Shown piece after piece: positions 37,250 to 45,155 of a DNA stretch of 49,673 bases; within the stretch, counting starts at the first letter, position 1; each line of letters starts with the position of its first letter. The notes beneath the pieces are model-generated. The model saw nothing but the letters and a program-made list of their open reading frames with translations, did no database searches and had not been told where the DNA came from. Position numbers and translations under genes: made by a program. The stretch is from NCBI GenBank assembly GCA_016795465.1, contig JAEUHK010000132.1, positions 1-49,673 on the forward strand, read 5' to 3'. The DNA comes from Verrucomicrobiaceae bacterium. GTDB taxonomy: Bacteria; Verrucomicrobiota; Verrucomicrobiia; Verrucomicrobiales; Verrucomicrobiaceae.

Positions 37250-37873
37250 TCAGCTCAGGTATTCGTTTTCACGTCGCTCCACGCCGATGCTGGTATGCGG
37301 GCCATGGCCGGGATAGACGAGCGTGTCATCCGGCAGCGTGAGGAGCTTCGTTTGAATGCCTTCCACGAGCTGCCGCATCGATCCGCCGGGAAAATCCGTC
37401 CGCCCGATGCTGTCGCGGAAGAGCACATCGCCGCCAAAAAGGAGATTCTGCTCCTCCCACAGGAAGCACACGCTGTCCGGCGAGTGCCCCGGCACATGAA
37501 ACAGCCTCCAAGTGACTCCGCAGGCCTCCGTGTAGGCTTTGCCCTCCAAAAGCTCATCCACCTCAAAAGGCGTCACGGCCATCGAAGTGCCCGTCACCGC
37601 CCCGAAAAGCCGTTCCAGCGTCAAGTTCACCGAATGCGCCGCCCACGAGAAAACCCGGCAGCCATGCCGCGAGCGCACTTTCGCGGCATCGAGCACATGA
37701 TCGAAGTGCTGGTGGGTCAAAAACAGCGCGTCCACCTTCACCCCCGCCGCGTCCAGCCAGTCCGCCACGCCCTCCGGCGCATCCACCAGCAGGGTGCCGC
37801 CGGGCAGCTTCAAAAGGTGGCCGTTCGTCGCGGCAATGCCGCCGGTGTAGGTTTCGATCTTCACATCTGCCAT
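37250..37873 (-). CDS. Metallo-beta-lactamase-fold hydrolase (GloB-like)
   Basis: A 207-residue MBL-fold hydrolase with the metal motif THQHFDH (His54, His56, Asp58, His59), then HVPGHSPDS, FGGDVLF and YPGHGPHT, which supply the remaining His and Asp ligands. This layout is that of hydroxyacylglutathione hydrolase (glyoxalase II)-like proteins, and the length fits the short bacterial forms. ATG at 37873 is chosen because homology begins there (MADVKIETYTGG); the frame stays open about 70 codons upstream but would run into the divergent protease gene. A 5-bp hairpin (37876-37890, CCCGC/GCGGG) sits just before the start. It is paired with a 2-hydroxyacid dehydrogenase, so a linked thioester/2-hydroxyacid step is possible but unproven. 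Confidence 0.92.
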   Translation of the reverse strand: MADVKIETYTGGIAATNGHLLKLPGGTLLVDAPEGVADWLDAAGVKVDALFLTHQHFDHVLDAAKVRSRHGCRVFSWAAHSVNLTLERLFGAVTGTSMAVTPFEVDELLEGKAYTEACGVTWRLFHVPGHSPDSVCFLWEEQNLLFGGDVLFRDSIGRTDFPGGSMRQLVEGIQTKLLTLPDDTLVYPGHGPHTSIGVERRENEYLS

Positions 37874-37970
37874 GGCCCGCGAAATGCGGGAAACCGGTGG
37901 ACAATTCAAGACGGAAAAGACAAAATCCCGCGCAAAACCAAGCTCGCGGCCCGTTAACCCCCCTGGAAGT

Positions 37971-40355
37971 ATGATCGTGAAACCCTCGTCCCTTTTTGTG
38001 GCGGCCTCCGCCGCCCTTGCGTTGCTCATCCCTGCCGCGCCCACCCTCCGAGCCGTGGAGATGAACTTCGGCCAGGTGGCCATGCATGTGGCCTACATGC
38101 TGCAGAACCACCACTACTCGCACCGCGATTTCGATGACGAGATGTCGAAGACCATGCTGGGCAACTTCCTCGACATGCTCGACTTCCGTCACCAATACTT
38201 TACCCAGGAGGACGTGGACGGTTTCCGCGAGAAGTATGACACCACGCTCGATGACCATGTCCTCATGCGGAACATCAGCCCTGCCATTGAGATCTACGAC
38301 ATCTACAAGCAGCGCGTGAAAGAGCGTGTGGACTTCGTCAAATCCACCCTGAAGAGCAAGAAGTTCACCTTCGACTCCAACCGCACCATCGACCTCAAGC
38401 GCGACAAGATGCCCTGGCCGAAGGACAAGGCTGCCGCGGACAAGATGTGGCTCGACATCATCGAGGAAAACCTCCTCCAGGAACGCATCTCCGACGAGGC
38501 GCGTGCCCGTGAGGACAAGAAGAAAGCCGAGAAGGCCGCCAAGAAGAAGGCCGAGGCCAAGGAAACCACTGCTGAGGCGAAAAAAGAAGAGCCTGCGAAG
38601 ACCGAGGCACCGAAGAAGGAAGTCGCCGACGCCAAGAAGGAGAAGGACGAGAAGGACATGACGCCCGAGGAACGCGTCATCAAGGACTACGACAAGCTTC
38701 TCGAGATCATGAACGAGAACGACAACGAGGACACCGTGAACTTCTTCCTCTCCTCGCTCGCCACGGCCTACGATCCGCACACCGAGTACATGAGCACGGA
38801 TGAGCGCGATTCCTTCAACCAGCACATGACGCACAAGCTCGTCGGCATCGGAGCACTTCTCGGCATGAAGGACGAGGCCGCGGAGATCCAGGGCATCGTC
38901 GTCGGCGGCCCCGCTGACAAAGAAGGCTCCCTCCAGCTCAACGACCGCATCATCGCCGTCGCGCAGGGTGAGGACGAGTTCGTCGATGTGAAATATCTCA
39001 AGCTCCAGAAGGTCGTGAACATGATCCGCGGTGAGCTCGGCAGCACCGTCCGCCTCAAGATCAATCCTGCTGACGACCCCACCGGCGTGAAAATCATCTC
39101 CATCAAGCGTGATGAAGTCCCGCTGAAGGAAAAGCTGGCCAATGCCGAGCTGCTCCAGACCCCGCCAGAGATGGGTGCCCCGCTCAAACTCGGCTGGATC
39201 AACCTCTCGAACTTCTACGGCGACATGGAAAGCGGCACCGTCAGCGCCAGCGCCGATGTGGAGCGCCTGCTCCGCCGCCTCATCAAGGAAAACATCCAAG
39301 GCCTCGTCTTTGACCTCCGCGACAACGGCGGCGGCTCGCTCGATGAAGCCGTGAAGCTCACCGGCCTCTTCGTTCCCTCAGGCCCCGTTGTGCAGGCCAA
39401 GGACTGGCGCGGCAGCATCTCCTGGAAAGACAGTGAAGCCGAGAAGCCCGTCTATGACGGCCCGATGATCGTCCTCGTGAACAAGGCCTCCGCTTCCGCC
39501 TCCGAGATTCTCGCCGCCGCCCTGCAAGACTACCGCCGTGCCGTCATCGTCGGAGACAGCTCCACCTTCGGCAAAGGCACCGTGCAGACCATCCTCGACG
39601 TGGCCCGCTACATGCCGTTCTTCAGCGAAAAGAGCCGCGCCGGCTCGCTGAAGGTCACCATCCAGAAGTTCTACCGTATCGCCGGCGGCTCCACGCAGCT
39701 CAAAGGCGTCATTCCAGACATTCACCTCCCCTCCCGTCTTGATGTGCTCGATATCGGCGAAGGTGCCGCGAAGAACCCGCTGCCCTACGACACCATCCCG
39801 CCGCGCAAATTTGCCCCGTGGCGCCCGGATGCCTTCCCGGTTGAAGAGCTCAATGCCAGCGTCAAGAGCCGCATCTCCGCCAATCCGGAGTTCCAGATCA
39901 TTGAAGACGACTCAAAGCGTCTCAAAGAGCGCATCGACAAGAACACCGTCACGCTCAACCTCGCCGAACGCGAGAAGGAGCGTCTCGAAATCGAGCAGCG
40001 CCGCGACAAGATCAACGACGAGCGTGCCAAGCGCACGAAGGAGGTCGCCGACCGTCTCAAGGACAACGGCTTCAAGGTCTATCGCCTCACCCTCGACAAC
40101 GTGGACAAGCCTGACCTCGTGCTCGAATCCACCTTCACCAAGGAAGACAGCACTGGCATGCGCACCGCGAAGAAAGAAGACGATGATGAGGATAACATCA
40201 CCGACGGCTCCAAGTTCCCCTACGGCATCGAGCCGGTGAAACTGGAGACCATCCACATCCTCCGCGACCTCATCCAGCTCGAGCGCAAGCCGACCACCGC
40301 CGACAAAGGCGCGAAGTCTGCCGCAGCACCGGTCAGCAAGCCTCAGGCGCAGTAA
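37971..40355 (+). CDS. prc: Tail-specific (C-terminal processing) S41 peptidase, Prc/Tsp type
   Basis: A 794-residue periplasmic protease with signal peptide (MIVKPSSLFVAASAALALLI, cleavage near LRA). ATG 37971 is chosen because it starts the signal peptide; the frame is open 33 codons upstream. Order: N-terminal domain with HYSHRDFDDEMS and LDMLDFRHQYF; a Lys/Glu/Ala-rich low-complexity stretch at about residues 180-235; PDZ domain (about 285-375, IQGIVVGGPADKEG); S41 catalytic core with Ser509 (in SASASE) and Lys535 (FGKGTVQ) as the Ser/Lys dyad; then a long charged C-terminal domain as in E. coli Prc. Prc degrades or trims periplasmic proteins by their C termini. It is divergent from the hydrolase gene, with 97 nt between the starts. 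A large inverted repeat follows its stop. Confidence 0.95.
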   Translation: MIVKPSSLFVAASAALALLIPAAPTLRAVEMNFGQVAMHVAYMLQNHHYSHRDFDDEMSKTMLGNFLDMLDFRHQYFTQEDVDGFREKYDTTLDDHVLMRNISPAIEIYDIYKQRVKERVDFVKSTLKSKKFTFDSNRTIDLKRDKMPWPKDKAAADKMWLDIIEENLLQERISDEARAREDKKKAEKAAKKKAEAKETTAEAKKEEPAKTEAPKKEVADAKKEKDEKDMTPEERVIKDYDKLLEIMNENDNEDTVNFFLSSLATAYDPHTEYMSTDERDSFNQHMTHKLVGIGALLGMKDEAAEIQGIVVGGPADKEGSLQLNDRIIAVAQGEDEFVDVKYLKLQKVVNMIRGELGSTVRLKINPADDPTGVKIISIKRDEVPLKEKLANAELLQTPPEMGAPLKLGWINLSNFYGDMESGTVSASADVERLLRRLIKENIQGLVFDLRDNGGGSLDEAVKLTGLFVPSGPVVQAKDWRGSISWKDSEAEKPVYDGPMIVLVNKASASASEILAAALQDYRRAVIVGDSSTFGKGTVQTILDVARYMPFFSEKSRAGSLKVTIQKFYRIAGGSTQLKGVIPDIHLPSRLDVLDIGEGAAKNPLPYDTIPPRKFAPWRPDAFPVEELNASVKSRISANPEFQIIEDDSKRLKERIDKNTVTLNLAEREKERLEIEQRRDKINDERAKRTKEVADRLKDNGFKVYRLTLDNVDKPDLVLESTFTKEDSTGMRTAKKEDDDEDNITDGSKFPYGIEPVKLETIHILRDLIQLERKPTTADKGAKSAAAPVSKPQAQ

Positions 40356-40377
40356 CAAACACGGTTTCAAGTTTCAC

Positions 40378-40429
40378 GTTTCAGGTTCCAAGCCGCTGCT
40401 TGTGAGTCATGAAACTTGGAACCTGAAAC
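40378..40429. terminator. Large inverted repeat between prc and mogA (REP/terminator-like)
   Basis: Bases 40378-40392 (GTTTCAGGTTCCAAG) are a perfect 15-bp inverted repeat of 40415-40429, with a 22-nt loop. The arms extend imperfectly outward with further GTTTCA and TTGGAA copies (about 40370-40437). It starts 22 nt after the prc stop and ends 14 nt before mogA. There is no T-run, so it may be a REP-like or processing element rather than a classical terminator. Confidence 0.6.
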
Positions 40430-40443
40430 TTGGAACTCAATCT

Positions 40444-40920
40444 ATGCTCGTCGGCATCATCACCATCTCCGATCGTGCCTCCGAAGGCGTTTACGAGGAC
40501 CTTGGCGGCCCGGCTTTGCGGAAAGCCGCCGAGGGATATGGCTGGACTGTTCAAGCCGAGGCCATCGTGCCGGATGAACTCCAACGCATCCAGGATGCCA
40601 TCCGCTCCTTCTCCGCCCAAGGCTGCGGCCTCATTCTCACTACCGGCGGCACCGGCATCGCCGAGCGTGATGTCACCCCCGAGGCCATCCGCGGCATCAT
40701 GCGGGTGGAGATCCCCGGCTTCGGCGAAGTCATGCGCATGAAGTCCCTCGAACTAACGCCGAACGCCATCCTCAGCCGCAGCCTCGCCGCCGTGGTGGAT
40801 CGCTCGCTGGTCATCGCCTTGCCTGGCAAGCCTCAAGGGGCCGTCGATTGCCTCTCCTTCGTCCTCGGAGCCATTCCGCACTCGGTGAAGCTCGCGCAAA
40901 AGGTCCCCACGAGCTGCTGA
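40444..40920 (+). CDS. mog: MogA/MoaB-family molybdopterin adenylyltransferase
   Basis: A 158-residue cytosolic protein of the MoaB/Mog family. It starts with the family signature GIITISDRAS, has the MPT-binding loop TTGGTGIAERDVTPEA, and then LPGKPQGAVDCLSF. Mog adenylates molybdopterin before molybdenum insertion; whether this is Mog or MoaB activity is not clear from sequence. ATG 40444 is chosen because homology begins at once (MLVGIITISDR); the frame is open 14 codons upstream into the inverted repeat, which is unlikely to be coding. A GGAAC about 8 nt upstream might serve as a weak ribosome-binding site. No other molybdenum-cofactor genes are in the window. Confidence 0.92.
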   Translation: MLVGIITISDRASEGVYEDLGGPALRKAAEGYGWTVQAEAIVPDELQRIQDAIRSFSAQGCGLILTTGGTGIAERDVTPEAIRGIMRVEIPGFGEVMRMKSLELTPNAILSRSLAAVVDRSLVIALPGKPQGAVDCLSFVLGAIPHSVKLAQKVPTSC

Positions 40921-40928
40921 AGTAGTCG

Positions 40929-40942
40929 GGGCATTCCTGCCC
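40929..40942. terminator. Small hairpin between convergent mog and HlyD-type genes
   Basis: GGGCA (40929-40933) pairs with TGCCC (40938-40942) over a TTCC tetraloop in the 44-nt gap between the two stop codons. Without a T-tract on either strand it is only a weak terminator candidate. Confidence 0.3.
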
Positions 40943-40964
40943 GGTGGAAGTTCTGAATCCGTAT

Positions 40965-41927
40965 TCAAGGCTTCCGCCGCGGGATGCTCACATCCACCTG
41001 CATGCCCACGTAGAGCTTTGGAGCGCCCGGTTTTTCATCACGCTCGATTTCGTAGATGAGCTGCAGCACACGCGTGTCCACTCGCTCGGTGCTCGCGCCG
41101 GTGAGCGAGACCTTGGGGATCACATAAGGCTCCACGCGGACAAATTTGGCCTCAAACTTCTTCGTCGAGTCGCCTTTGAGTGAGATCTGCGCCGGAGCGC
41201 CTTCCTGCACCGACACGGCGTTTTGCTCATCGACATCCGCACGCACATGCAGCGTCTGGATGTCACCCAGCACTAGGGCAGGCTGCTTGTTTTGCGGCGA
41301 GGCATACTCACCGGCGCGGATGTTCACCTGCAAGATCGTGCCGTTACGCGGAGCGAGCACGGTGAGCCGCTGGATGAGCAATTCGGTCTGCTGCACATCC
41401 GCCTTCGCCGCGGCGAGCTGCGCCTCCGCGGCCTGCTGCTGCGCCTTGGCCACCAAAACGTCGTTGCTGCGGTTTCGCAGGTCATCCTGGCTGATCGCAC
41501 GCTGGTCCGGCACCGATTTGAGGCGGTCGAGCATGTCTTGCACCTTGGCAGACTGCGCCTGTGCCACGACGAGGTTCGCCTCGCCCACCGCCACGGCGGC
41601 CTTTTGCTTCAAAAGAGAGGCACCGAGCTCACGGTCATCCAGCAGCAGCAACGGTTCGCCGGCCTTTACCACTTGGTTGACCTTCACTTTGACCTCTTTG
41701 ACCAAACCGGGCAGCGGCACGCCGATGGCCACATTTTCGTCCTTCGCCTCCAAAATGCCCGTCGCGCCGATGTCATCGGCCGCCCGCTTCTCCGGTGGAG
41801 CCACGGGCGGCGGCGGAATTTTGACCTCCTGGCCGTGGATGGTCTTCATCACCTGCGTCATCATCACCACACCGGCGATGGACAAGGCAAAGGTCAGGTA
41901 GCGGAGGAGGCGTGAGACGACGTTCAT
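40965..41927 (-). CDS. HlyD-family periplasmic adaptor (membrane fusion) protein
   Basis: A 320-residue protein with an N-terminal membrane anchor (residues about 8-25, LRYLTFALSIAGVVMM), a proline-rich linker (IPPPPVAPPE), a lipoyl-half (VPLPGLVKEV, VKAGEPLLLLDDREL), a long Ala/Gln-rich alpha-hairpin (about 130-195), the second half (LAPRNGTILQVNIRAGE), and a beta-barrel region ending in GMQVDVSIP. Such adaptors bridge an inner-membrane transporter to the outer membrane. No ABC or RND partner is adjacent, so the partner must be elsewhere. ATG 41927 is chosen because it starts the anchor; the frame is open 32 codons further, but that part lies in an inverted-repeat element. It is divergent from cstA. 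Confidence 0.9.
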   Translation of the reverse strand: MNVVSRLLRYLTFALSIAGVVMMTQVMKTIHGQEVKIPPPPVAPPEKRAADDIGATGILEAKDENVAIGVPLPGLVKEVKVKVNQVVKAGEPLLLLDDRELGASLLKQKAAVAVGEANLVVAQAQSAKVQDMLDRLKSVPDQRAISQDDLRNRSNDVLVAKAQQQAAEAQLAAAKADVQQTELLIQRLTVLAPRNGTILQVNIRAGEYASPQNKQPALVLGDIQTLHVRADVDEQNAVSVQEGAPAQISLKGDSTKKFEAKFVRVEPYVIPKVSLTGASTERVDTRVLQLIYEIERDEKPGAPKLYVGMQVDVSIPRRKP

Positions 41928-41968
41928 GGCGCAGATGGTATCGCGGGCCGCAGCGGCTTCAAATGATG

Positions 41969-42038
41969 CGTGATCCGTGATGCGTGAAACGCCGCCGTCC
42001 CTCGTTTTGGATTCACGCATCACGTTTCACGGATCACG
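41969..42038. repeat. Compound inverted-repeat element between the HlyD-type gene and cstA
   Basis: CGTGATCCGTGA (41969-41980) pairs with TCACGGATCACG (42027-42038), and GTGATGCGTGAA (41977-41988) pairs with TTCACGCATCAC (42012-42023). The arms overlap, so alternative foldings compete. The motif CACGTTTCA also occurs in the element upstream of mog, which suggests one repeat family. The element fills much of the 165-nt divergent intergenic region and could carry regulatory function for both genes. Confidence 0.65.
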
Positions 42039-42092
42039 CTCCGGCTTTCGAGGTTGCCGAAAAGCCCCGCATTCTCTACTCTCGCGCCCGCC

Positions 42093-44135
42093 ATGCCCAA
42101 ACCACTGCAAATTCTCATCTGGATCGCCATTTCCGCCCTCGGAGCCGGCGCTGTCGCCTTCTCCGCGCTTCACAAAGGGGAGACCATCAACGCGCTTTGG
42201 CTCGTGGTGGCCGGTTTGTGCTCGTTTGCCGTGGCCTATCGCTTTTACAGCAAATGGCTCATGACGAAGGTGCTCGTGCTCGACGCGCATCGTGCGCCGC
42301 CTGCCGTGACGCATCAGGACGGCAAGGACTTTGTGCCTACGAACAAGTGGGTCGTCTTCGGCCATCACTTCGCGGCCATCGCGGGGCCTGGACCGCTCGT
42401 CGGGCCGGTGCTCGCGGCGCAGTTTGGTTATCTGCCAGGCATGCTCTGGATTTTGATCGGTGCCACGCTCGGCGGTGGCGTGCATGACGCGATCGTGATG
42501 TTTGCCTCCATCCGCCGCGGCGGCAAATCGGTCGGCCAGATGCTTCGCGAAGAAGTGAATCCCGTCGTCGGCATTGTCGCGATGGTTTCCATCCTCGCCA
42601 TCATGACCATCCTGCTCGCCGTTTTGGGCCTCGTGGTCGTCAAAGCGATGGCTGAGAGCCCGTGGAGCCTCTTCACCATCGCGATGACCATCCCGCTCGC
42701 GCTCATCATGGGCATCGCCCACACGAAAATGGGCGTCAGCGTGCGCAATGTGACCATCTTTGGCATCATCGGCCTGCTGGCCAGCGTGTGGGCCGGCAGC
42801 AAGCTCGGCGAATGGGGCCTGCAGCACTACTTTGACCACGGTGGCGAGTGGCAGGCCTGGGCGATCATGATCTACGGCTTCGCGGCCTCCGTGCTGCCCG
42901 TGTGGATGCTCCTCGCGCCGCGTGACTACCTCAGCACCTTCATGAAGATCGGCACGGTGGCCGTTTTGGCCGTCGCGGTCATCTGGGTGGCTCCGGAACT
43001 GCACATGCCGAAGATCACGAAGTTCATCGACGGCACCGGTCTCGTCTTCGCGGGCACCTTGTTCCCGTTTGTGTTCATCACCATCGCCTGCGGAGCCATC
43101 TCTGGCTTCCACGCGCTCATTTCCTCCGGCACCACGCCGAAGCTGCTCGATAACGAATCGAACATCCGCAGCATCGCCTACGGCGCGATGGTCACGGAGA
43201 TGCTCGTCGCGCTGATGGCCCTCATCGCCGCGTGCGCGCTGATGCCGGGCGAATACTTCGCGATCAACGCCGGCATGAACAAGACGATGCCGCCGGATCA
43301 GGTCGTCTCCACCATCTCCACCGCCGGATTCCCCGTCACCGTGGCTGGCATGGAAAAGCTCGCTGCCGACATCGGTGAGAAGACCATGTTTGGTCGTGCT
43401 GGTGGTGCGCCGACCTTTGCCGTCGGCATGGCGCAGATGTTCGCCCGCGCCTTTGGCGAGAGCTGGATGAGCTTCTGGTATCACTTCGCCATCATGTTTG
43501 AGGCGCTCTTCATTTTGACGACGATCGATGCAGGCACGCGAGTCGGGCGATTCATCCTTCAAGACTTCCTCGGCGGCATCTGGAAGCCACTCGGCAACAC
43601 GCGCAGCATGCCCGCGAACGTTTTCGCCAGCGCCCTGCTCGTCGGTGCCTGGGGCTGGTTCCTCTATCAAGGCGTCGTCGATCCGCTCGGAGGCATCAAC
43701 ACGCTCTGGCCCATCTTTGGCATCGCGAATCAATTGCTCGCCGTGATCGCCTTCTGCCTCGGCACGACGATTCTCATCAAAATGGGCAAGGCACGCTACA
43801 TGGCCGTCACCGCCATCCCGCTCGCGTTTTTGATGACCGCCACCTTCAGTGCCGGCTGGATCAAGATTTTCGACAAGAACCCGAAGATGGGCTTCCTCGC
43901 CGCCGCGAACGACTTCGCCGCCAAAATCGCCGCCGGAGGCACCGACAAGCAGATCGCCGAATGGACCGCGCAGAAGTTCAACTTCATGGTCGATGTCTAT
44001 GTGACCGGCTTCTTCCTCTGCGCCGTCGCCATCATCTTCCTCGGCTGCCTCATGGAGTGGATCAAACTCCTCAGCGGCTCGAAGAAGGCCGTGCTGCATG
44101 AAGAAGCCTATGTGGCGCTGCCGGAAGGAGCGTGA
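42093..44135 (+). CDS. cstA: Carbon starvation protein CstA (peptide/pyruvate permease family)
   Basis: A 680-residue polytopic inner-membrane protein, close to E. coli CstA (about 700). The signature region GHHFAAIAGPGPLVGPVLAA is followed by LIGATLGGGVHDAIVMF and SIRRGGKSVG. Many hydrophobic segments follow, then FHALISSGTTPKLL and FEALFILTTIDAGTR, all typical of the CstA/BtsT family that imports peptides or pyruvate under carbon limitation. ATG 42093 is chosen; a TTG 13 codons upstream keeps the frame open but adds a non-conserved peptide. Neither a CstA-type sensor kinase nor its regulator is nearby. The divergent region upstream holds the compound inverted repeat. Confidence 0.96.
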   Translation: MPKPLQILIWIAISALGAGAVAFSALHKGETINALWLVVAGLCSFAVAYRFYSKWLMTKVLVLDAHRAPPAVTHQDGKDFVPTNKWVVFGHHFAAIAGPGPLVGPVLAAQFGYLPGMLWILIGATLGGGVHDAIVMFASIRRGGKSVGQMLREEVNPVVGIVAMVSILAIMTILLAVLGLVVVKAMAESPWSLFTIAMTIPLALIMGIAHTKMGVSVRNVTIFGIIGLLASVWAGSKLGEWGLQHYFDHGGEWQAWAIMIYGFAASVLPVWMLLAPRDYLSTFMKIGTVAVLAVAVIWVAPELHMPKITKFIDGTGLVFAGTLFPFVFITIACGAISGFHALISSGTTPKLLDNESNIRSIAYGAMVTEMLVALMALIAACALMPGEYFAINAGMNKTMPPDQVVSTISTAGFPVTVAGMEKLAADIGEKTMFGRAGGAPTFAVGMAQMFARAFGESWMSFWYHFAIMFEALFILTTIDAGTRVGRFILQDFLGGIWKPLGNTRSMPANVFASALLVGAWGWFLYQGVVDPLGGINTLWPIFGIANQLLAVIAFCLGTTILIKMGKARYMAVTAIPLAFLMTATFSAGWIKIFDKNPKMGFLAAANDFAAKIAAGGTDKQIAEWTAQKFNFMVDVYVTGFFLCAVAIIFLGCLMEWIKLLSGSKKAVLHEEAYVALPEGA

Positions 44136-44150
44136 GCAAAAGCCTGCTCG

Positions 44151-44234
44151 TAGCGGAAAACGTCCGTTTTCCGAAACCGAACGTCTCGAAAGCTATCGAC
44201 CGCCTGCCTCGGCGAGCTGACGCTCGCCGCTACA
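44151..44234. repeat. Clover-leaf-like inverted-repeat element after cstA
   Basis: An outer stem GTAGCG (44151-44156) pairs with CGCTAC (44229-44234). Inside are a 9-bp perfect hairpin (CGGAAAACG 44155-44163 with CGTTTTCCG 44166-44174, overlapping the outer stem by two bases) and a 7-bp hairpin (CGGCGAG 44211-44217 with CTCGCCG 44224-44230, 6-nt loop). It lies 15 nt after the cstA stop and 19 nt before the next start, filling the 118-nt gap. It looks like a REP-type mobile repeat that may also stop transcription. Confidence 0.6.
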
Positions 44235-44253
44235 TGATCCCGTCTTACCTCGA

Positions 44254-45153
44254 ATGACTCCTCCCCGCCCATCCACCAGCGCCGTTCTCGGCGCGGTGAT
44301 GGCGTTTGGCCTGTGGGGCGTGCTGCCGGTGTATTGGAAGCAGATCGGCCATCTCGGCAGTGATGTGGCGCTAGCGCAGCGGGTCGTGTGGACGATGGCC
44401 ACGGTGCTGCCGCTGCTCATGCTGCGCGGCGAGTGGGCTGGCTTTCTCCAATCGCTGCGAAGCCTCAAACTGATCAAGACCCACGCCTGGTCCACCTTCC
44501 TGCTCGCGATCAACTGGGGCGTCTTCGTCTGGGCCGCGCAGCATGGGCGCATCCTCGATTGCAGCCTCGGCTACTTCATCAATCCGCTGCTCAATGTGCT
44601 CATCGGCAGCTTTTGGCTCGGTGAGGGCCTTTCGAGGCTGCAGAAGCTCAGCATCGCCTCCGCCGCCGCGGGCGTGGTGATGCAGCTCGTGCTCGTGGGA
44701 CGCTTTCCCTGGATCGGCCTGCTGCTGGCGGGCAGTTTTGCGCTCTACGGCCTCGCCAGACGTCGCTCACCGCTCGGATCGCTGCCGGGTCTCGCCATGG
44801 AAACCATCGTCGGCATCCCGGTGGCCTTGCTCTATCTCATCTGGAGCCAGCACAGCGGCGCGGCGATCTGGGGCACGGCCTCCGTTCGCGATCTGCTGCT
44901 CATCTTCGGCCTCGGCATCATCACCACCATCCCGCTGCTCGGCTTTGCCCGAGGTGCCCGCGAGCTCCCATTCGCGTTGCTGGGCGTGCTGCAATTCCTC
45001 GCACCCACCGGCCAGTTCCTCGTCGGATCGCTGGTGTATGGCGAGCCGGTCAATGCGGCCTCGCTGGTGTCGTTTGGCCTCATTTGGACCGGCGTGGCCT
45101 TGTTCTGCGGCAATCTGTTTCTGCACGCCCGGCGTAGTCAGGTGAAAGCCTGA
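44254..45153 (+). CDS. rarD: RarD-type EamA-family transporter
   Basis: A 299-residue inner-membrane protein of the drug/metabolite transporter superfamily with about ten hydrophobic segments. The RarD subgroup signature is present: GLWGVLPVYWK at the N terminus, INWGVFVWAA, and SLGYFINPLLNVLIG. RarD proteins were first described as chloramphenicol-resistance permeases; the natural substrate is not settled. It is followed 2 nt later by the SRPBCC gene, so the two are likely co-transcribed. No ribosome-binding site is seen before ATG 44254. Confidence 0.9.
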   Translation: MTPPRPSTSAVLGAVMAFGLWGVLPVYWKQIGHLGSDVALAQRVVWTMATVLPLLMLRGEWAGFLQSLRSLKLIKTHAWSTFLLAINWGVFVWAAQHGRILDCSLGYFINPLLNVLIGSFWLGEGLSRLQKLSIASAAAGVVMQLVLVGRFPWIGLLLAGSFALYGLARRRSPLGSLPGLAMETIVGIPVALLYLIWSQHSGAAIWGTASVRDLLLIFGLGIITTIPLLGFARGARELPFALLGVLQFLAPTGQFLVGSLVYGEPVNAASLVSFGLIWTGVALFCGNLFLHARRSQVKA

Positions 45154-45155
45154 CC

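Noticed and set aside
36584..39299. A 457-codon + frame (36584-37957) and a 578-codon minus frame (37563-39299)
   Set aside because: Both are antisense to genes with catalytic motifs (2-hydroxyacid dehydrogenase, MBL hydrolase, Prc protease) and have no motif of their own.
42027..44099. A 690-codon minus-strand frame opposite cstA
   Set aside because: CstA motifs on the + strand are unambiguous. The antisense product is His/Asp/Glu/Arg-rich, the usual result of reading hydrophobic membrane-protein codons backwards.
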